NCBI RefSeq assembly: GCF_018320785.1
Contig: NC_054870.1
Span: forward strand, 3,769,433-3,833,432
DNA: 64,000 bases
Reading direction: 5' to 3'
Source: Cheilinus undulatus
Taxonomy: Eukaryota; Chordata; Actinopteri; Labriformes; Labridae
Shown here in pieces: positions 24,601 through 38,300 of this stretch. Each line of letters begins with the position of its first letter. The stretch's first letter is position 1. Both the position numbers and the translations under genes were made by a program. The notes under the pieces were generated by a model. That model saw only the letters and a list, made by a program, of their open reading frames with translations. It had not been told where the DNA came from and did not search any database.

Positions 24601-27600
24601 TGGCATGTTTTTGGTGTGGAAAGAGCTGGTGTATTCCAGTGTGTTCATTGTTTTTGAAAAATAGTGGAGCTCTTTAACAAAGAGGATGAGGATGCATCAG
24701 ACTTTAAGTATACACACAGTAATGATTAGAAGTTTGGTCTAAAGATGGAAATAGATGACAAACAAAAATGCATATTATCGCCATGTTTATTAAGTTTCCC
24801 AAATTCATCCCCATTATAACTCCTGTTTTTTTAGGCCCTGTCCAAAGATGGCATTGCAGCGCTCAAAGCTCGCCTTCAGAGGATCAAGAAACATGCAGAC
24901 GAGATGGCCAGTGCTACTGTCGATGCCACATCCTCTCCTCCTGCATCCCCAGCTGACACGGCACCTAAAAAGAAAGCTCCCCAGAAAGATGCTCTCCTCT
25001 TGTCTGACGCCAAGGCCCTGCAGCTCACTGTGGCACGAGCCAGCGAGCTTGCAGCTAAAGCTCTGAGGAGGAAGGAAGAGAGAGAGGCAGAAGAGAGCAA
25101 GCAGAGTGAGACACAGGAATGGTGAGAATGTGCTCACTTTAGAGCCACAAGCTTCTACACAATAACATTCTCTTTTCTGTAAATGCTTCGTCTTATGAAT
25201 CATTGTTTACTTCTGTTGATCCTCAGTACGGAGCAGGCAGCATACCAGCGCTACCACAACCTTGCCCAGCCAGTACCCCCAGGCCTCTCCCTGCCCTACC
25301 AGTACAAGGTTTTGGCTGAGATGTTCAGGAGTATGGACACTGTGGTCGCTATGCTGTACAACCGCTGTGAGACGGCAACCTTCACCAAGATCAAGCAGGG
25401 AGTTCAGGACATGATGCACAAGTAAGTTGGAGGGCAGATGGAGAGATTTCCGTTATTGTTTACAGCTTCTATTTTGGCTTAGTTATGTGGGTTTTTCAAA
25501 TCTTATTTTACTGACATTTATTCATCCCACTGTTTTATGAAATGCTCAAGAATCTCTTGAAAACCTTGATTCCTAAATGCTGTTAAGTCTTGTCCCTGGG
25601 TTGCTGGCTAGAGCTGGGTGTACTTTGTTAATTTACCTGATTTGGACAAACTTTAAGTTGGACGTCTCGCATGGAAAAAGCGCTAACTTTCAGCTTGAAT
25701 CTGTTGATTGTGCAGCATTGTCAATGGGACAGGCGGCCTTTCACGGCATGATCAGCTACTACCTGCTGGTTTAGTGGATTCCTGGCATGTCTGACATTTT
25801 GCTTGTTTGAGGAAACACTGACAAAGTGACAGTAGAACCACAAGCGAATCCTCAATTTTTTTACTTTGTAAACTGTTCAGCAGCATTTTAAATCATGACA
25901 TCAGCAAGGATGCCTTATTGATCTGCGCTACCTGACTTAGATGAAGGAAATATCTCTCCCTGCAGACCTACAGCTGATGAGGAATGTTTGTTATTATTTA
26001 GCTGCTTCATGTGTTTGCTGGAGATGCTGTTTGTTTGAGTGAGGGATGTCAAGAGAGGTGGTGGGCAGTTAGTACAATTCCTGCCACAAAATGGATTTTT
26101 GCAACACCGTCATCAACGGTTTAAACACCTACACACTCGTGAGGCATATCCACTCCCACGGCTGGCAGAGTAAGTGATGTGTGACGGACAGCTCAGGCTG
26201 GTTCCAGTCATTAGCATGTTTAGCGTTAGCTTTAACATCACCCACTCTTACTGTTTTAACTAAGCATGGTTAGCAGACAAAGTGCTGCTTAAGCTGGTCT
26301 CAGTCTGTCTTGACACCAGCGCTGCAACCATTCATTCTGCAACAGCTTAAATGATCATTTACAGGTGTGTTTTAACTAATGACTTTCCTTCTTAAGTCCA
26401 TGGTGAGTCAGCTATTTTTAATTTAGTCTTAGTCTTTAGACAAAATGTCTTTAAGTTTTAGTCACATTTTAGATATTTCTACCCTTTTTAGTTTTAGTTG
26501 ATGAAAACTCAAAACATTTTAGTCTAGTTTTAGTTCATAAAAAGTCCTCACATTTTAGTCCTTACTTTTAGTCCAACCATTTATTCTTTTGCCTAAATCT
26601 GGTGCCAGATCATGGTAGTGTGTTCTATTCATCCTGCTAAACCTGGGGTCCCTGCTTTCTACATCTGAGAGACAGAAGAGCTGCAGATGTACCAACAGCA
26701 GTGAACTATCATGGATTTGAATGTCTGATGAAAATGAAACAACATTTTAGTCAAGTTTTAGTCATCTTGGCAAAAATAAAACTTAGTTTTTGTCAGTTTT
26801 AGTCACAGGTCTATTTTTGTTAGACTTAGACTATTTTTTATCATGAAAAAAGGCTGCCAAAGAACATTTTTAGTCAAGTTTTAGTCAACTAAATGAACAC
26901 TGCTCTTCACAATAGAAGTCTGCAGTTGTTATTTTTCTAAAATGCTTTTATTGCGACGCCCTCACCAGGAAATGTGCTCAAGTCATTAGCAGCTTAACAC
27001 AGTTAGAAGTAAACATAGAGAGACCTAATTTTGTTTTTAATCCGTGCTCCTATGCTTAGACATAAATGAGTTTGCCATCAAAGGCTTGTTTTAAGGGAAG
27101 AATGGAGGTATGACACCTGAATTTGGATTTAAAAGCCTCACCTCTTTTAATTCTATAATCGTCAAAGGCAAGGAAAACACTGATATTTAGGAAGTCTCAC
27201 CCAGGCCTAGTCAACAGCAATAATGTCACAAACAATAGATATGACTTCAACCACTCCAAACTCCACTGACATTTGTTAAAGTCTGTCCAGACTTCACTTG
27301 TGCGTTTGGGCACTAAGGTTACACATGACCTTTGAACTGTACAGTGTGAGCGCATCAGTTGTGTGCAATGATGGCTTGTTGTAGATGGTCAGATTGAAAT
27401 CACACAGTGTTAGCCAGGCTTAACACCCTGTATCAGAACATTCTTTTACCAATGAGCATTAATGGCTTCTGTTGTGCTTATTGGTCTTCAGGGTGGGTTC
27501 TGATTTCACCTGTGGATCCTTTAACATGTTGTCCCCCTCTCTTCAGCTTCCAGTGCTATCCAGTATCCTGTCCTTATCTAATGGGGACAAAAGGCTCCCC

Positions 27601-30600
27601 AAAAAATCTCTTGTTTAGTTGTTATAAATTCCTCTTGGCCATCATTTCTCTCTGGCTGCAGGAGCTGATGTGTGCTGCTTTCTTTAACTTTGCAGGCGGT
27701 TTGAGGAGAGCCACGTGGGTCAGATAAAGACGGTGTTTCCTGAGGCGTACACGTTAAGACAGGAGAAGAACATCCCAAACTTCAACAACAGCGTAAAGAA
27801 GGGCAGTTACCAGCTCACTGTGGAGCCAGTCCTTCCTTCAGGTCAGAAGACATTCATTCTTTGGTTTTAATATTTGGTGTGTTTGATATCCATTACACAT
27901 ATGTGCACTTTCCACTTCTGATCAATAAAATGTTCTCCCAATTGACCCATTGTTAAGCCCCACCTTCCTTTGTTACTGCGACTGTTAAGTCTCCAGTCTT
28001 AGATTGCTCTTGCAGACATCCCATGCACAACCTTTAGCTGTACTGAAGTCACAAAATCAACCAATCAGAGAGCCAGCAAAGGCTCATTTGGTTTTATGCA
28101 AGCTGGGGTCTAATGTATGCAGCCTTCAATCTTTAAAATATTTTTCCATCCATGTGTGTTCTGTACAGACAACAATGAAGCTCGCCCTATCCTGTCAGCC
28201 TCTAACCTCCTCAACAGACGGCACATCTTCCACCAGAACCTGGTCTCCATTGTTAAACAGCATCATAAGGTTAGCAGCTGTTCCAGATTTGCTTTGTATT
28301 ATGCTGTCAGTGTCTGATGGAGAGATTCTAGTTTCCTTAACGGTTTCTCTGTCTGCAGGTCTTCCTGTCTTCTTTGGTCCCCCCCGTGTCTGTTCCAGAA
28401 GACAAACTCACTCGCTGGCATCCTCGCTTTAATGTGGACACGGTGCCAGCGGTCCAAAGCAGCTCGCTGCCTCAGCCGCCTCACACGGAGAAGCTGGCCA
28501 CAGCTCAGGAGGTGCTTGACAAGGCCCGCTCTCTGATTACACCAAAGGTACTAACCCTGCATCCATGACGTGCTGGAATCATCTCAAAAGTCACAGCAAA
28601 TATCCATGAGGAGGATATCAGGAATAAAAAAAAAAAAAAAAGAGTTGTCTGCAGTGAGTGACTTCCTGTCTTTTCTCTCTTGTCAGATGGAGAAGGCTCT
28701 GGTTTCACTGGCTCTGAAAACACCAGATAAAGCTCCAGAGAGTAAAGAACCAACATCTCCACAGAACCCAACAGCTGCCCCTTCCGCTCAGCTTCCAACA
28801 GCCCTGAAAGGGGTTTCCCAGTCCCTGCTGGAAAGGGTAGGCACACCAGTAGCTGGTAAAAGAGGTGTTGGATTTTGTATGTGTGAAGACCATTGTTTGA
28901 TTAGGGTTTTTTTTTTTTTTTTTTTTGGTGACTCGTGTTTTAGATCAGAGCAAAGGAGGCCCAGAAGCTTCAGGCTGCCATGACACGAAACTCTGTCCAA
29001 GAGGAGCGCCTGCTGATGATGTCCAGGCTCCCTGAGCTGGCCAGGATCCTTCGAAATGTTTTTGTGTCAGAAAAGAAGCCAGCCCTAATTATGGAAGTAG
29101 CCTGTAACAGGATGGTGGCCAGCTACAGATCTGCTCTCAGCACAGGTTAGTTTATTCAGGTTACACCAGTTTACGGCAATTTTGACATCCGTTTTATGTA
29201 TTGAGTTTTCTGCTTTTATTCTTCAAGAGCCTCTAAACTGCAGTGAAACAAGTACAGTGCTGTGAAAGTGTTTGCCACTTCCTGATTTTTTTTTTGCATA
29301 ATGTAACATCTGAATGTTTCAGATCATCAAACAAATTTTATTTCTAGATAAAGATAACCTAAGCCATCAAAACTTACCTGGTCCTGTGTCAAAAAGTAAC
29401 CACCCCTGCTCGTGAAGTCATCAATTTACTGATATTCACCACATTTTTTTGAAACTCAATTTCACTAGCCAAGCAAATCCCTTAAATAAAAGCTGTTTGA
29501 CAAAGTGAAGTGAACTACAAATCTCAAAAAGCAACACATCACGGTGCCATCTAAAGAAATCCAAGAGAACATAAGAAACAAAGTAATTGACATCAGTCGT
29601 GAAAGTGTTGCAAACCGCAGTGTGAGCCATTATCTACAAACGGAGAAAATTTGGATAGCGGTGAACCTTCCCAGGAGTGGCAGGCCTGGCAAAATAACTC
29701 CCAAGAGCGCATGGATGACTCATCCAGGAGGTCCCAAGAGAACCCAGAACAGCATCTAAAGAACTGCAGACCTCACTGGCCTCAGTTAAGGTCAGAGTTC
29801 ATGACTCAACAGTAGGAAAGACAGTAGGAAGAGCCAAACCACTGCTGACCTAAAAGAACACAAAGGCTCGTCTCACATTTGACTAGAAACATTCTGATGA
29901 TCCCAAAGACTTTAGGGAAAATACTCTGTGGACTGACGAGACAGAAGTTGAACTTTCTGGAAGGTGTGCGGCCCGTTACATCTGGAGTAAAAATAACACA
30001 GCATTTGATAAAAAGAACATCATGCCAACAGTCAGACATGGTGGTGGCAGTGTGATGGTCTGGGGCTGCTTCAGGACCTGGACCACTTGCTGTGATTGAT
30101 GAAACCATGAATCCTGCTGTCTACCAGAAAATCCTGAAGGAGGCCTTCAGTTCATGATGGGACATGGATCCCAAACACACCAACAAGTCCACGGTGGAGG
30201 TTTTGGAGTGGCCTAGTCAAAGTCTTGACTTAAATCCAATTGAGATGCTGTGGCATGATCTTAAACAGGCCGTTCATGCTGGAAACTCTTCTATGTGGCT
30301 GAATTAAAACAATTCTACTGGAAAGCAGGACAAAATTCCTCCCCAGTGATGTGAAAAACCCATTGCTAGATATCGAAAACATATGCTTGCAGCTGTTGCC
30401 ACCAAGGTTGGAATGATCAGTTACTAGGTTCGGGGGGAAGGACATTTTCACATAGGGCCGGTAATGTTTGGATTAATTTATCAATCATTTAAAAAACATA
30501 TTTTTATCTCCTCTGGTTATCTATGATTTGATTTTAAACAATTACGTGTGACAAATTTGCAAAAAGATCAGGATGGAGGAAAAAATCTTTCCACAGCTCT

Positions 30601-31522
30601 GTAAAATTAGGCTCTTTTGGAAATGAAAAACATGAAAACACTGGATTTCCCATGTAAATGTGATATTGTGCCCATAGCTCTAGAAATCAGCCAAAATGTA
30701 CAGAAAGTTATGGGGCTTCCATTACGATTTTACGACATTTTTTATGATTTTTTTTATTTTTTTTTACTTTTTGTTCCATTTTTGAAACAAACTGTTCATA
30801 ATTTTTTTGAAACTAACAAAATTATTTTGAGAATTTAGGTCACACTTTCTCAAACATGTGGTGAAGGGTCCTGAGACGAAGCCAGCTGAGAAGCCCTGCT
30901 TATGCTCCTATATCCCTGTCCCAGACCTGAAAACTTTTGACCCAGTGTCCCAAAACTATACAAACGATAATGCTCTAAATAAGAAAACAAACTGAGCAAA
31001 AAAAAAAAAAAAAAAAAATTGGGGGGATGTTTTTTCCAGGAAACTCTTATTTTGCCTGCATTTGATTACTATTAAGACTTGTCCAGGTACTGGTAAGTGT
31101 TCAGTGACCCTCTCTGATATGGAAATCAAAAGCAACTTTGGCTGTTTTGGGTATGCAGACCTTTCTGTTGACCTGGCAACAGCCCAATAACACAGGCATG
31201 AATTTAATTTGATTTATTTTAAACCTTGTTATTTTTACCTTCTATCCTTGTTAATCCTTGTTAGGCAGGAATTAAAAGCACCCAGCAGTTATTCTGAAGC
31301 ACTGATGAATATTTTGTAACTCTTATCTGATGGGAAACCTACATGTCTTTTCAAACAGGTGAAATGGAGAAACATATCCGACTGCTGGCAGAAGTGGCAG
31401 CTGATTGGCTGACGATTCATCCAATCAGGAAGGACTTTTACCTGAAGTTGAACAAGACCATGGAGTTGAACATTGTCGTGGACAAACTGAGCGACAGACT
31501 CAGAGAAGAAGAGAGACTGTAA
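21641..31522 (+). CDS. cdt1: CDT1, chromatin licensing and DNA replication factor 1
   Basis: Coding exons: 21641-22105, 22225-22374, 24835-25121, 25227-25421, 27696-27841, 28169-28269, 28359-28547, 28687-28836, 28944-29145 and 31359-31522 (TAA), all with GT/AG borders and matching phases, 2049 bases in total, 682 residues. CDT1 loads the MCM helicase at origins in G1 and is inhibited by geminin. Residues 3-10 (QARVTDFF) with a lysine four positions later form a PIP degron, the PCNA/CRL4-Cdt2 destruction signal, which is why this ATG was chosen over the in-frame ATG at 21467. Residues 1-300 are polar, basic and probably disordered. The geminin-binding winged-helix domain starts near residue 300 with [20 protein letters not shown] and runs to about 470. 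The MCM-binding C-terminal domain ([19 protein letters not shown]) covers about 560-680. It is longer than human CDT1 (546), mainly in the N-terminal part. The last intron holds a dead Tc1 element. Confidence 0.97.
22858..23347 (+). mobile_element. Non-autonomous element, family C, copy 1, in CDT1 intron 2
   Basis: It starts agggttgggcaattcatcgc and ends caaatcattcagccctt. The same element occurs in reverse orientation at 46275-46796, sharing tggcctgctgc.attttcaa and the AT-rich interior. Ends are weak inverted repeats. No coding capacity was seen. Confidence 0.6.
26397..26905 (+). repeat. TTTTAGTC-rich dispersed repeat in CDT1 intron 4
   Basis: The words ttttagtc and acattttagtc recur many times (for example near 26510, 26550, 26745, 26800 and 26865). 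Spacing is irregular, so this is a degenerate array or an old element made of related words. No exon-like sequence was found in the rest of the intron (25422-27695). Confidence 0.5.
29255..30601 (+). mobile_element. Decayed Tc1-like transposon in the last CDT1 intron
   Basis: Inverted ends cagtgctgtgaaag and ctttccacagctctg are flanked by TA on both sides. The interior keeps pieces of a plus-strand transposase: a helix-turn-helix start ([16 protein letters not shown], from 29547), the region [10 protein letters not shown] with [17 protein letters not shown] (about 29933-30075) and [17 protein letters not shown] (about 30206-30255). Frameshifts and stops separate them, so this copy is dead. 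The motifs are those of a DDE Tc1 transposase. Confidence 0.85.
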
Positions 31523-33390
31523 CGGACAGAGTAATGGAATCACGCCTAAGTGATGTGGAGGCAGCGTCACACGGATCTAAGCTTTAGCTGCACAGACTTT
31601 CAACAGACTGAACCCTGATGGTTTAAATATTTCAGATCCGGCCCCAGTCCGAGGACCCCCATTTTGTTAAATCCAGGGGCTACATGGACCCCACCTTTGC
31701 TTGGCAGAAGTGCCGTCCTCCTGTGGGCCAAGAAGGTTGCATTAGCCAGACTTCTGTCATAGGGATGTGTTTTTTTTTACAGTGTAGTTGTGTACAGGTT
31801 TGACACTAGTCTTTTAAAAGTCATTTTCCAGTGGAGAACAGCTGATGATGAAGGTTTACATTTTAAAGGTCTCCATTTGAGAATGTTCAAGAAAAACAAG
31901 TATTTGTGGCAACCTGCTGCTTTTTTTTTGTCAACGGCAACAATTTTATTAAAACCAGCAATCTTTAAAAAAGAAGGAGTGATTGAACTATTTATCACAG
32001 TAACACAGCCAGGGTATTTTTTCAGTCGTCATCTTTGGTAAAGGAGTAGGCAGGAAAGAAATGTTAAAATATACCACTTGTGATGTTCTGTTTGGTTCTT
32101 TTGGTTGGTTTTCCCAGAATTTCTACCTTTACAATTTATAAAGATGAACAGAATTTAATTCTTGTGCTTGAAATGTAATTATGACCTTTTATTCTCAATC
32201 ACCTCTCTTTAAATGAAGGGACATCAAAAAAATGTTACCTATATGCTATGTCGTTCACAAATATATCCGTTCACTGTTCTGGTTTAATTGTGAGACATTC
32301 TCTGTCATTCTACATGAGCACATCCATGGCTACCATTGCATCAAAGGCACTTTACAGAGTGGCAGTTTAGAAAAACATGAAGAACCTGAACACAGCAAGC
32401 CAGTGGCAGTGAAGATAACTTGAGTTTATTCAGAACGTGATTTATATTTTGTGGTTCAGCCAGCATAACAGGATAATTCTAATGATCACATAAGTAACAC
32501 CACTGCTAAACCTCAAGTCCCAGAGAAATGTTCAGACACTTTTAAAGCAAAAACTTAATTTTGATGATGTAATGAAATAAAATGTAGCAGTAAGAAAACA
32601 TTTGGTCTCTGAGTCTGCAGCAAACAAAATGCTTCATTTAACCCATACTTCCATTCCTCATACCTGCTTACCATGCTTTGGCAATAAATGCAAAAATAGA
32701 TCCCAGTATTAGATGTAAGACTATAAAAGTTGAGATGAATAAAAACTCCTTCAAAGGATCCCAACATGATCAGACAAATTCAATGAATAGATATTTATAT
32801 TTCTATTATGTATATTGAATCAAAAACTCAGGATATCTACATTTTGACTAAATTTGACATGACAGGCTGCTTGCTGCTGCTACATGTGTTCACCATCCCT
32901 GCCAAGTTTTACCTCAATAAACCTCCATACAAGTGACTTCATCTAGTGTATAATGGAACCTTCCTAGGAGCTTTTCAAAACAAAAGTATTTTGTACAACC
33001 GAAGGGAGTTTCTACAAAAAAAATGCTCAAGTGGGCTTTTACTTTGAAAAGCACAAACCAGAAGTGCTATTGTATTGTGTTCATCTTTATCTGTGCAGAA
33101 AGTTTCACGAAAAATAATTTTGAAGAACTTTATTAAACAGACTTTAGCTCATGGCCTTTATCAGGTTTAATGGGAACAGATTTCAAACCTTTTCTACCAA
33201 TGTGGATGTACAACAAAGTAAATATGGCTCCCTTTTTATTATTTTCCTGCCTATTTTGACCGAGGACTGACTCTCACATCAGCGTGAGCTGCAACCCTCA
33301 CTGAGGCGTTCAGTCAGAAAAGTTAAGTTTTAAAGTTTTAAATTTAAATATTATTATTTATCAGGTTTAGGCATAGTGAGCTGAGGAGTG
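31523..33390. other. CDT1 3' region and intergenic sequence
   Basis: It probably contains the CDT1 3' untranslated region. Candidate polyadenylation hexamers occur (for example attaaa near 31948, aataaa near 32577), but I cannot say which is used. No gene was seen. Confidence 0.4.
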
Positions 33391-33397
33391 CCCCGGC

Positions 33398-33440
33398 CAC
33401 GTGACGTCACACTACCAGTGCAGACCAAAACATGGCGGCC
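33398..33440 (+). promoter_or_regulatory. Promoter-like motif cluster: E-box/CRE and YY1-type site
   Basis: CACGTGACGTCAC combines an E-box with a full CRE, and aaaacatggcggcc, 17 bases further, matches a YY1-type core. The ATG inside the second motif opens a short frame that ends at a hAT-like insertion from 33458. This could be a small promoter, a remnant first exon split by the insertion, or chance. No gene is assigned. Confidence 0.35.
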
Positions 33441-33457
33441 CTTCTGTTGAGTTTATA

Positions 33458-34720
33458 CAGCGATCATCAGCTGGTGGCCCCAGGGCCATGTCAGGACCCC
33501 CAGAAATGATAACATTCAGAAAATGTTAGCAGGAAAAGATGATGATGTGGTTTTTAAGAGTATCTTTTGTTCTTAAGTCCATACAGCTATCAAATCAATC
33601 CCAAAACAATCAAGTTGCAACAGTTTTATCAGGAATGGCTCGATGGTTGATGGATTTTTTTTCCCCAGAAATCCACCTGTCAGCTTCAATAGCTAACTAT
33701 AGAGCATGATAAACACACTCTTATCAGTCCAGTCCTGATCAGTGGGGATGCTGAGTCAGCATCCACACTGTTGCTCTTTGTGTCGGCCATTTTTATTTGT
33801 CTGTGTGGGCTATCTATGCCTTTACACTTTATTGTATTAAGACCATTCAAACTTTATTAATTTAGGCTTCTTAAAGGGTTGATAGCTTTGATTTTTCACA
33901 TTTCTAACTTTTATACTTATTGTTTTTTTTTTAACTTTATTTAAACAATGTTAAACAGATGGGAAAATTCCACAAAATGCACTTTCTTCAACTGATTATA
34001 ACTTTGGCTATTCTTATGTTATTTTAACTATTTCACCATTAAACTTGTCAGGTTTTGCTATTTATATTTTTCCAACTATTCAGCCTTTTCTCAAAAATAT
34101 TTACATTATTTCAAATGGGAAAACTTTTCCAATTCTCTATCTTGTAAAGCTTATAACTTTAGCTTACATCCACATACAGACATATTTCATTCTTGCTTTA
34201 AAATGTGGATAAAACTTAAGAATCACATTATAAATATTATGGAGCTATTAAAGATTAACAAATTTTCATGCCATTTTTGGGTATTATTTATACTATTACA
34301 GCTATTTTCAGCAATGTTTTCTACTATTCTATTCCATTATTATTCCATTAGAAAAGGCATTTTTGTCTAGTTAAATCTGCAGTTTTCTGTGTTGACATTT
34401 AACTCCAGACTCTTGGAGAAAGCTATTTCCAGTGCTTGAGAATCAATGCATGTGTTTATTAGCAATCAAAGCCACCATATCAGCATAGAGCCCCAGACAT
34501 ATGTAGGCAAATTATCTGGATCATCCCCCTTTGGCTGGCTGTTGTTGGGACTGACCTCACTGTCAGTGCTTAAGATTAAGTACATTTTTAAATAAATACA
34601 TATACTTTGTGATTCACACCCAAATTATGTATTTCTGTTAAATTTATTTGAAAGTCCGGCCCACACAGCCTCTGTCAAGACAAAATCTGGCCCTTGCACA
34701 AATTAAGTTTATGATATCTG
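33458..34720 (+). mobile_element. hAT-like non-autonomous element between CDT1 and APRT
   Basis: The left end cagcgatcatcagctggtgg and the right end ggcccttgcacaaattaagt ... gatatctg resemble the ends of the element at 17382-17975, including the internal ggccatgtcaggaccccc and ctggcccttg. The flanks (agtttata, ctttataa) suggest an altered 8-bp duplication. No transposase frame remains. Confidence 0.6.
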
Positions 34721-35384
34721 CTTTATAAGCTCAAATTTACTCAAATGCCGATACCTAGTGAGTTTTTTCTTCAATATACATATGACAGGTACAAATATCT
34801 ATCCAATAAGGTGAATTTGTGTGGCGATAATGTGGCAGTAATAATGTTTCTTTGCCTCACTTGAACCCCCTGCCGGCTCCTCTCAGGACCTCCAATCCTC
34901 TTGTGCCCTCTTGTGGTGGAGTCGCCTAACTAGGTGACTTCAAAATCAGCAGGAAGCATATTTTAAAACATTTCCAACAGCAAGCCTCATTCAGAATCAT
35001 AATTGCAGACAAAACCGTTTTATGCCTCTACTGAAGAATGCTTTTCAACAGAGGAACTGAAGCTACTGTGTGTGAGTCAAATAAGCTCAACACTCATACT
35101 TGTGCAGCCTTTTATGGTAATTTGTGCCATGAGCCGAAATCATGGATATGAAAAGGGTTGAAGGAGGTTAATCCTGAAGCTTGCTGCTGAATTTTGTACC
35201 CTGCAAGTTCAGAATGAGGGTTTCATCAAACAACAGAGTTTCCCCTTTAAAATAAAAGCATTACCAGACTGATATTTTGAGACAAAAACATGTACAAATT
35301 GCACAACATTAAATGTTACATGAGTTAAAAGATAATGGTGAGGCGATGGAAAACACCTGAGTGAAAAGGCAGCTGTGGTGGTCC

Positions 35385-38300
35385 TCAGTACTGTACCAGG
35401 GAGAAAATGCTGTTTGGTTTCAGTTTTTCTGCACCATTCAGCTCTTTGAGCTCAATGACCACCAAGCAGCCCAAAACCTCCGCTTGCTGCTTCCTCATCA
35501 GCTCACATGCAGCAAACAAAGTCCCTGCAACAGAAAAACATGTTTGAATGTCTCTGAAAAACACAAGATGACTCCCAACACATGCAATAATTTACCAGTC
35601 AAAACCTGAACTGTTTTAATGCCGACTCAATGAGAAAAATCCATCCATTTCTATATCGCTTATTCCGTTCCGGGTCGCGAGGGTGCTTAAGCCTCTCCCA
35701 GTTGTCATCGGGCGAGAGGCGGGGTATACCCTGGACTGGTCGCCAGTCAATCACAGGGCTGACATATAGAGACAGACAACCAGGCATGCTCACATTCACA
35801 CCTACGGCCAATTTAGAGTCACCAATTAACCTAATGAGCATGTTTTTGGTGGTAGGAGGAAGCCGGAGTACCCGGAGAGAACCCACGCATACACAGGAGA
35901 ACATGCAAACTCTGCACAGAAAGGCCCTGACCGGGAAGCAAACTTGCGACCTTCTTGCTGTGAGGCAACAGCGCTAACCCCTGCGCCGCTCCAATGAGAA
36001 AAATGTTTTTAAATGTGCAACCTGTTTTGTTAGACATGGAGGAGCTGCAGTGATAAAGTTCAATAATAAAAGGCTCCATCATATAGTGTTGCATGGCACA
36101 AGATTTTGTCAACAAAAACTTACAAACAGTGTCTGGATGGGAGCACACATAATCTATCTACTTCTCAGCATTGATAGTGCCTTTCCAGATATAAGTTGCA
36201 CTAATGCAACCCCATACCATCAGAGATGCAGGCTTTAGAACTAAGCCAGGATAACAAGCTGGATGGTCCATCTCCTCATTAGTGTTGACACAGCATCTCC
36301 AAAAAGAATTTCAAATTATGATTCATCTGACCATAGAACAGTTTTCCATTTTGCCTCAGTCCATTTTAAATTAGCTTAGACCAAGAAAAGATGACTGCAT
36401 TTCTGGATTGTGTTCACATATGGCTTCTTCTCTGCATGATCCAGCTTTAACTTGTAGTTGTGGATAGCAAGGGTGAACAGTGTTGACAGACAGTGATATT
36501 GCCAGTTAACCCAATTAGTTGCAAAATGCTCCTCTGGCTGCTTCTATTAGCAGCACTTCTATGGTCTTTAGCTGCACTGTACCTACTCTTTTGAGATGTG
36601 TTGCTGCCATCAAAGTCCAAATGAGCTACATATTTTTCATGAAATGGAAAAGAGTCTCAGTTTCAACATCTGATATGTTATTTATCCTCTTCTGCAAATA
36701 ATATTTGGGCTTATGAGATTTGTAAATTATTGCATTCTATTTTATTTGCCTTTTATAAGGCAGGGTTGTAATAGAATTGACATTTTTAAAAAGACGACAC
36801 AGCCAGAGGACTTCTCACCTCCAGTGGCCAGGAGGTCATCAATGAGCAGGACCTTCTGTCCTGGAGCTACTGCATCCTCCTGGATCTCAGCCTCGGCCTG
36901 CACAAACAAAAGTTACCCTGATTATGATGCTCGTTAGAAAACTATGATGAAGAGAGGAATAGTAGAGCTTTAATAATGGATCCCTGGAAATGCTCAAGGC
37001 AGAGTGAACAATACGCAAAGAAAAATAATTTTCAACGCAGCACCTGGCAAGGGCATGCACAGAACACAGATCCCCAGAAACAAGCAACAATAGTAGATGG
37101 ATTTTAAACAACAAGAACTTTCATGTCCTGGTTTTGAGGACAAGAAGGTGTGGGGAGGGGGCTGAGTGCTCAGAGTGGTACTCATTCTCCACTGCACTCT
37201 ATGTTAAGAGTTAAATGTCTTGCACAAGGGCGTATCGACATGTGGCTGAAGGAGCCGGGATCAAACCCACAACCTTTTGGTTATCTTTGGACCATGAGAT
37301 GACCAACTCAATGAGACACAGTCAACCTGTAATGTGAATTTTATACTCTTACCTTCCCATACTCCAGATCATATGCCACAGACACAGTGGCTCCAGGGAG
37401 TTTCCCTTTCTTTCTGACTAAGACAAAGCCAACACCAAGCCGCTGAGCAAGCAAGGGCCCAAACAGAAAACCCCGAGCATCTAAACCTGCACATAAAAAG
37501 CCACAAAAAAAGTGTTACTGACAAAATAGACACTAGACCCTTTCCATTTGGATGGCTGCATCTGAGATGATACAGGAGGCAACTGTGTTTGGTTCTGTAA
37601 TGAAGAGTCTGAGGTTCTCTGACCAAAAGAAAGAGCCCATGTACAGGAAAATCTGGGGAGTAGTTTTTCCAGAGTTACAAATATTTTCCTCAAAAACAGT
37701 AAAATGTACTATTTTGAGTGTATTTATTACCACCAGAGTTGAAGTAAGAAACACTGATGACTTTCTGCTGGAGTAAACTTTATACCCACTTCTTAAGTTT
37801 CAATTCAGCTTCCTTCACTCATGGGTAATCAAGACTGCAACTCGTAAGAAGACGGGAGAGTTAGAGTTAGCTGATTTTATACCAAAAGATGGCTGAAAGG
37901 TACCGCTTTTGTTTAATTTGATTCACAATGCCGAGTGCTTGAAGGTTATGTTCCAGTCTGCAGGAACCGATGCTTGTTTGTGAGCCAGATGTTCAAGTTT
38001 TGTTGCAGAAAAGCAAAGAGAACTTTTTTGTGATTGATCAGGTATGAAAGCTCCATAGATTGTGATAGACTGATGTGACTTACAATGAAAGGGGACATAT
38101 TTTACACTTTGAAGACATGTTTATATTGGTCTCAGAGGTCCATAAAACATGCCTGTGAAATTTATTTCTGAAAAACCACTCCAGTATTAGATTTTTACAT
38201 GTCTAAAACACCCTCTGTTTCAGCCCTGCTCAGAATGAGCTGTTACTGTGTCTGTGGCTTTAAATGTGACTGATCTGTCTGACTCCGCCCCTGGCCACGC

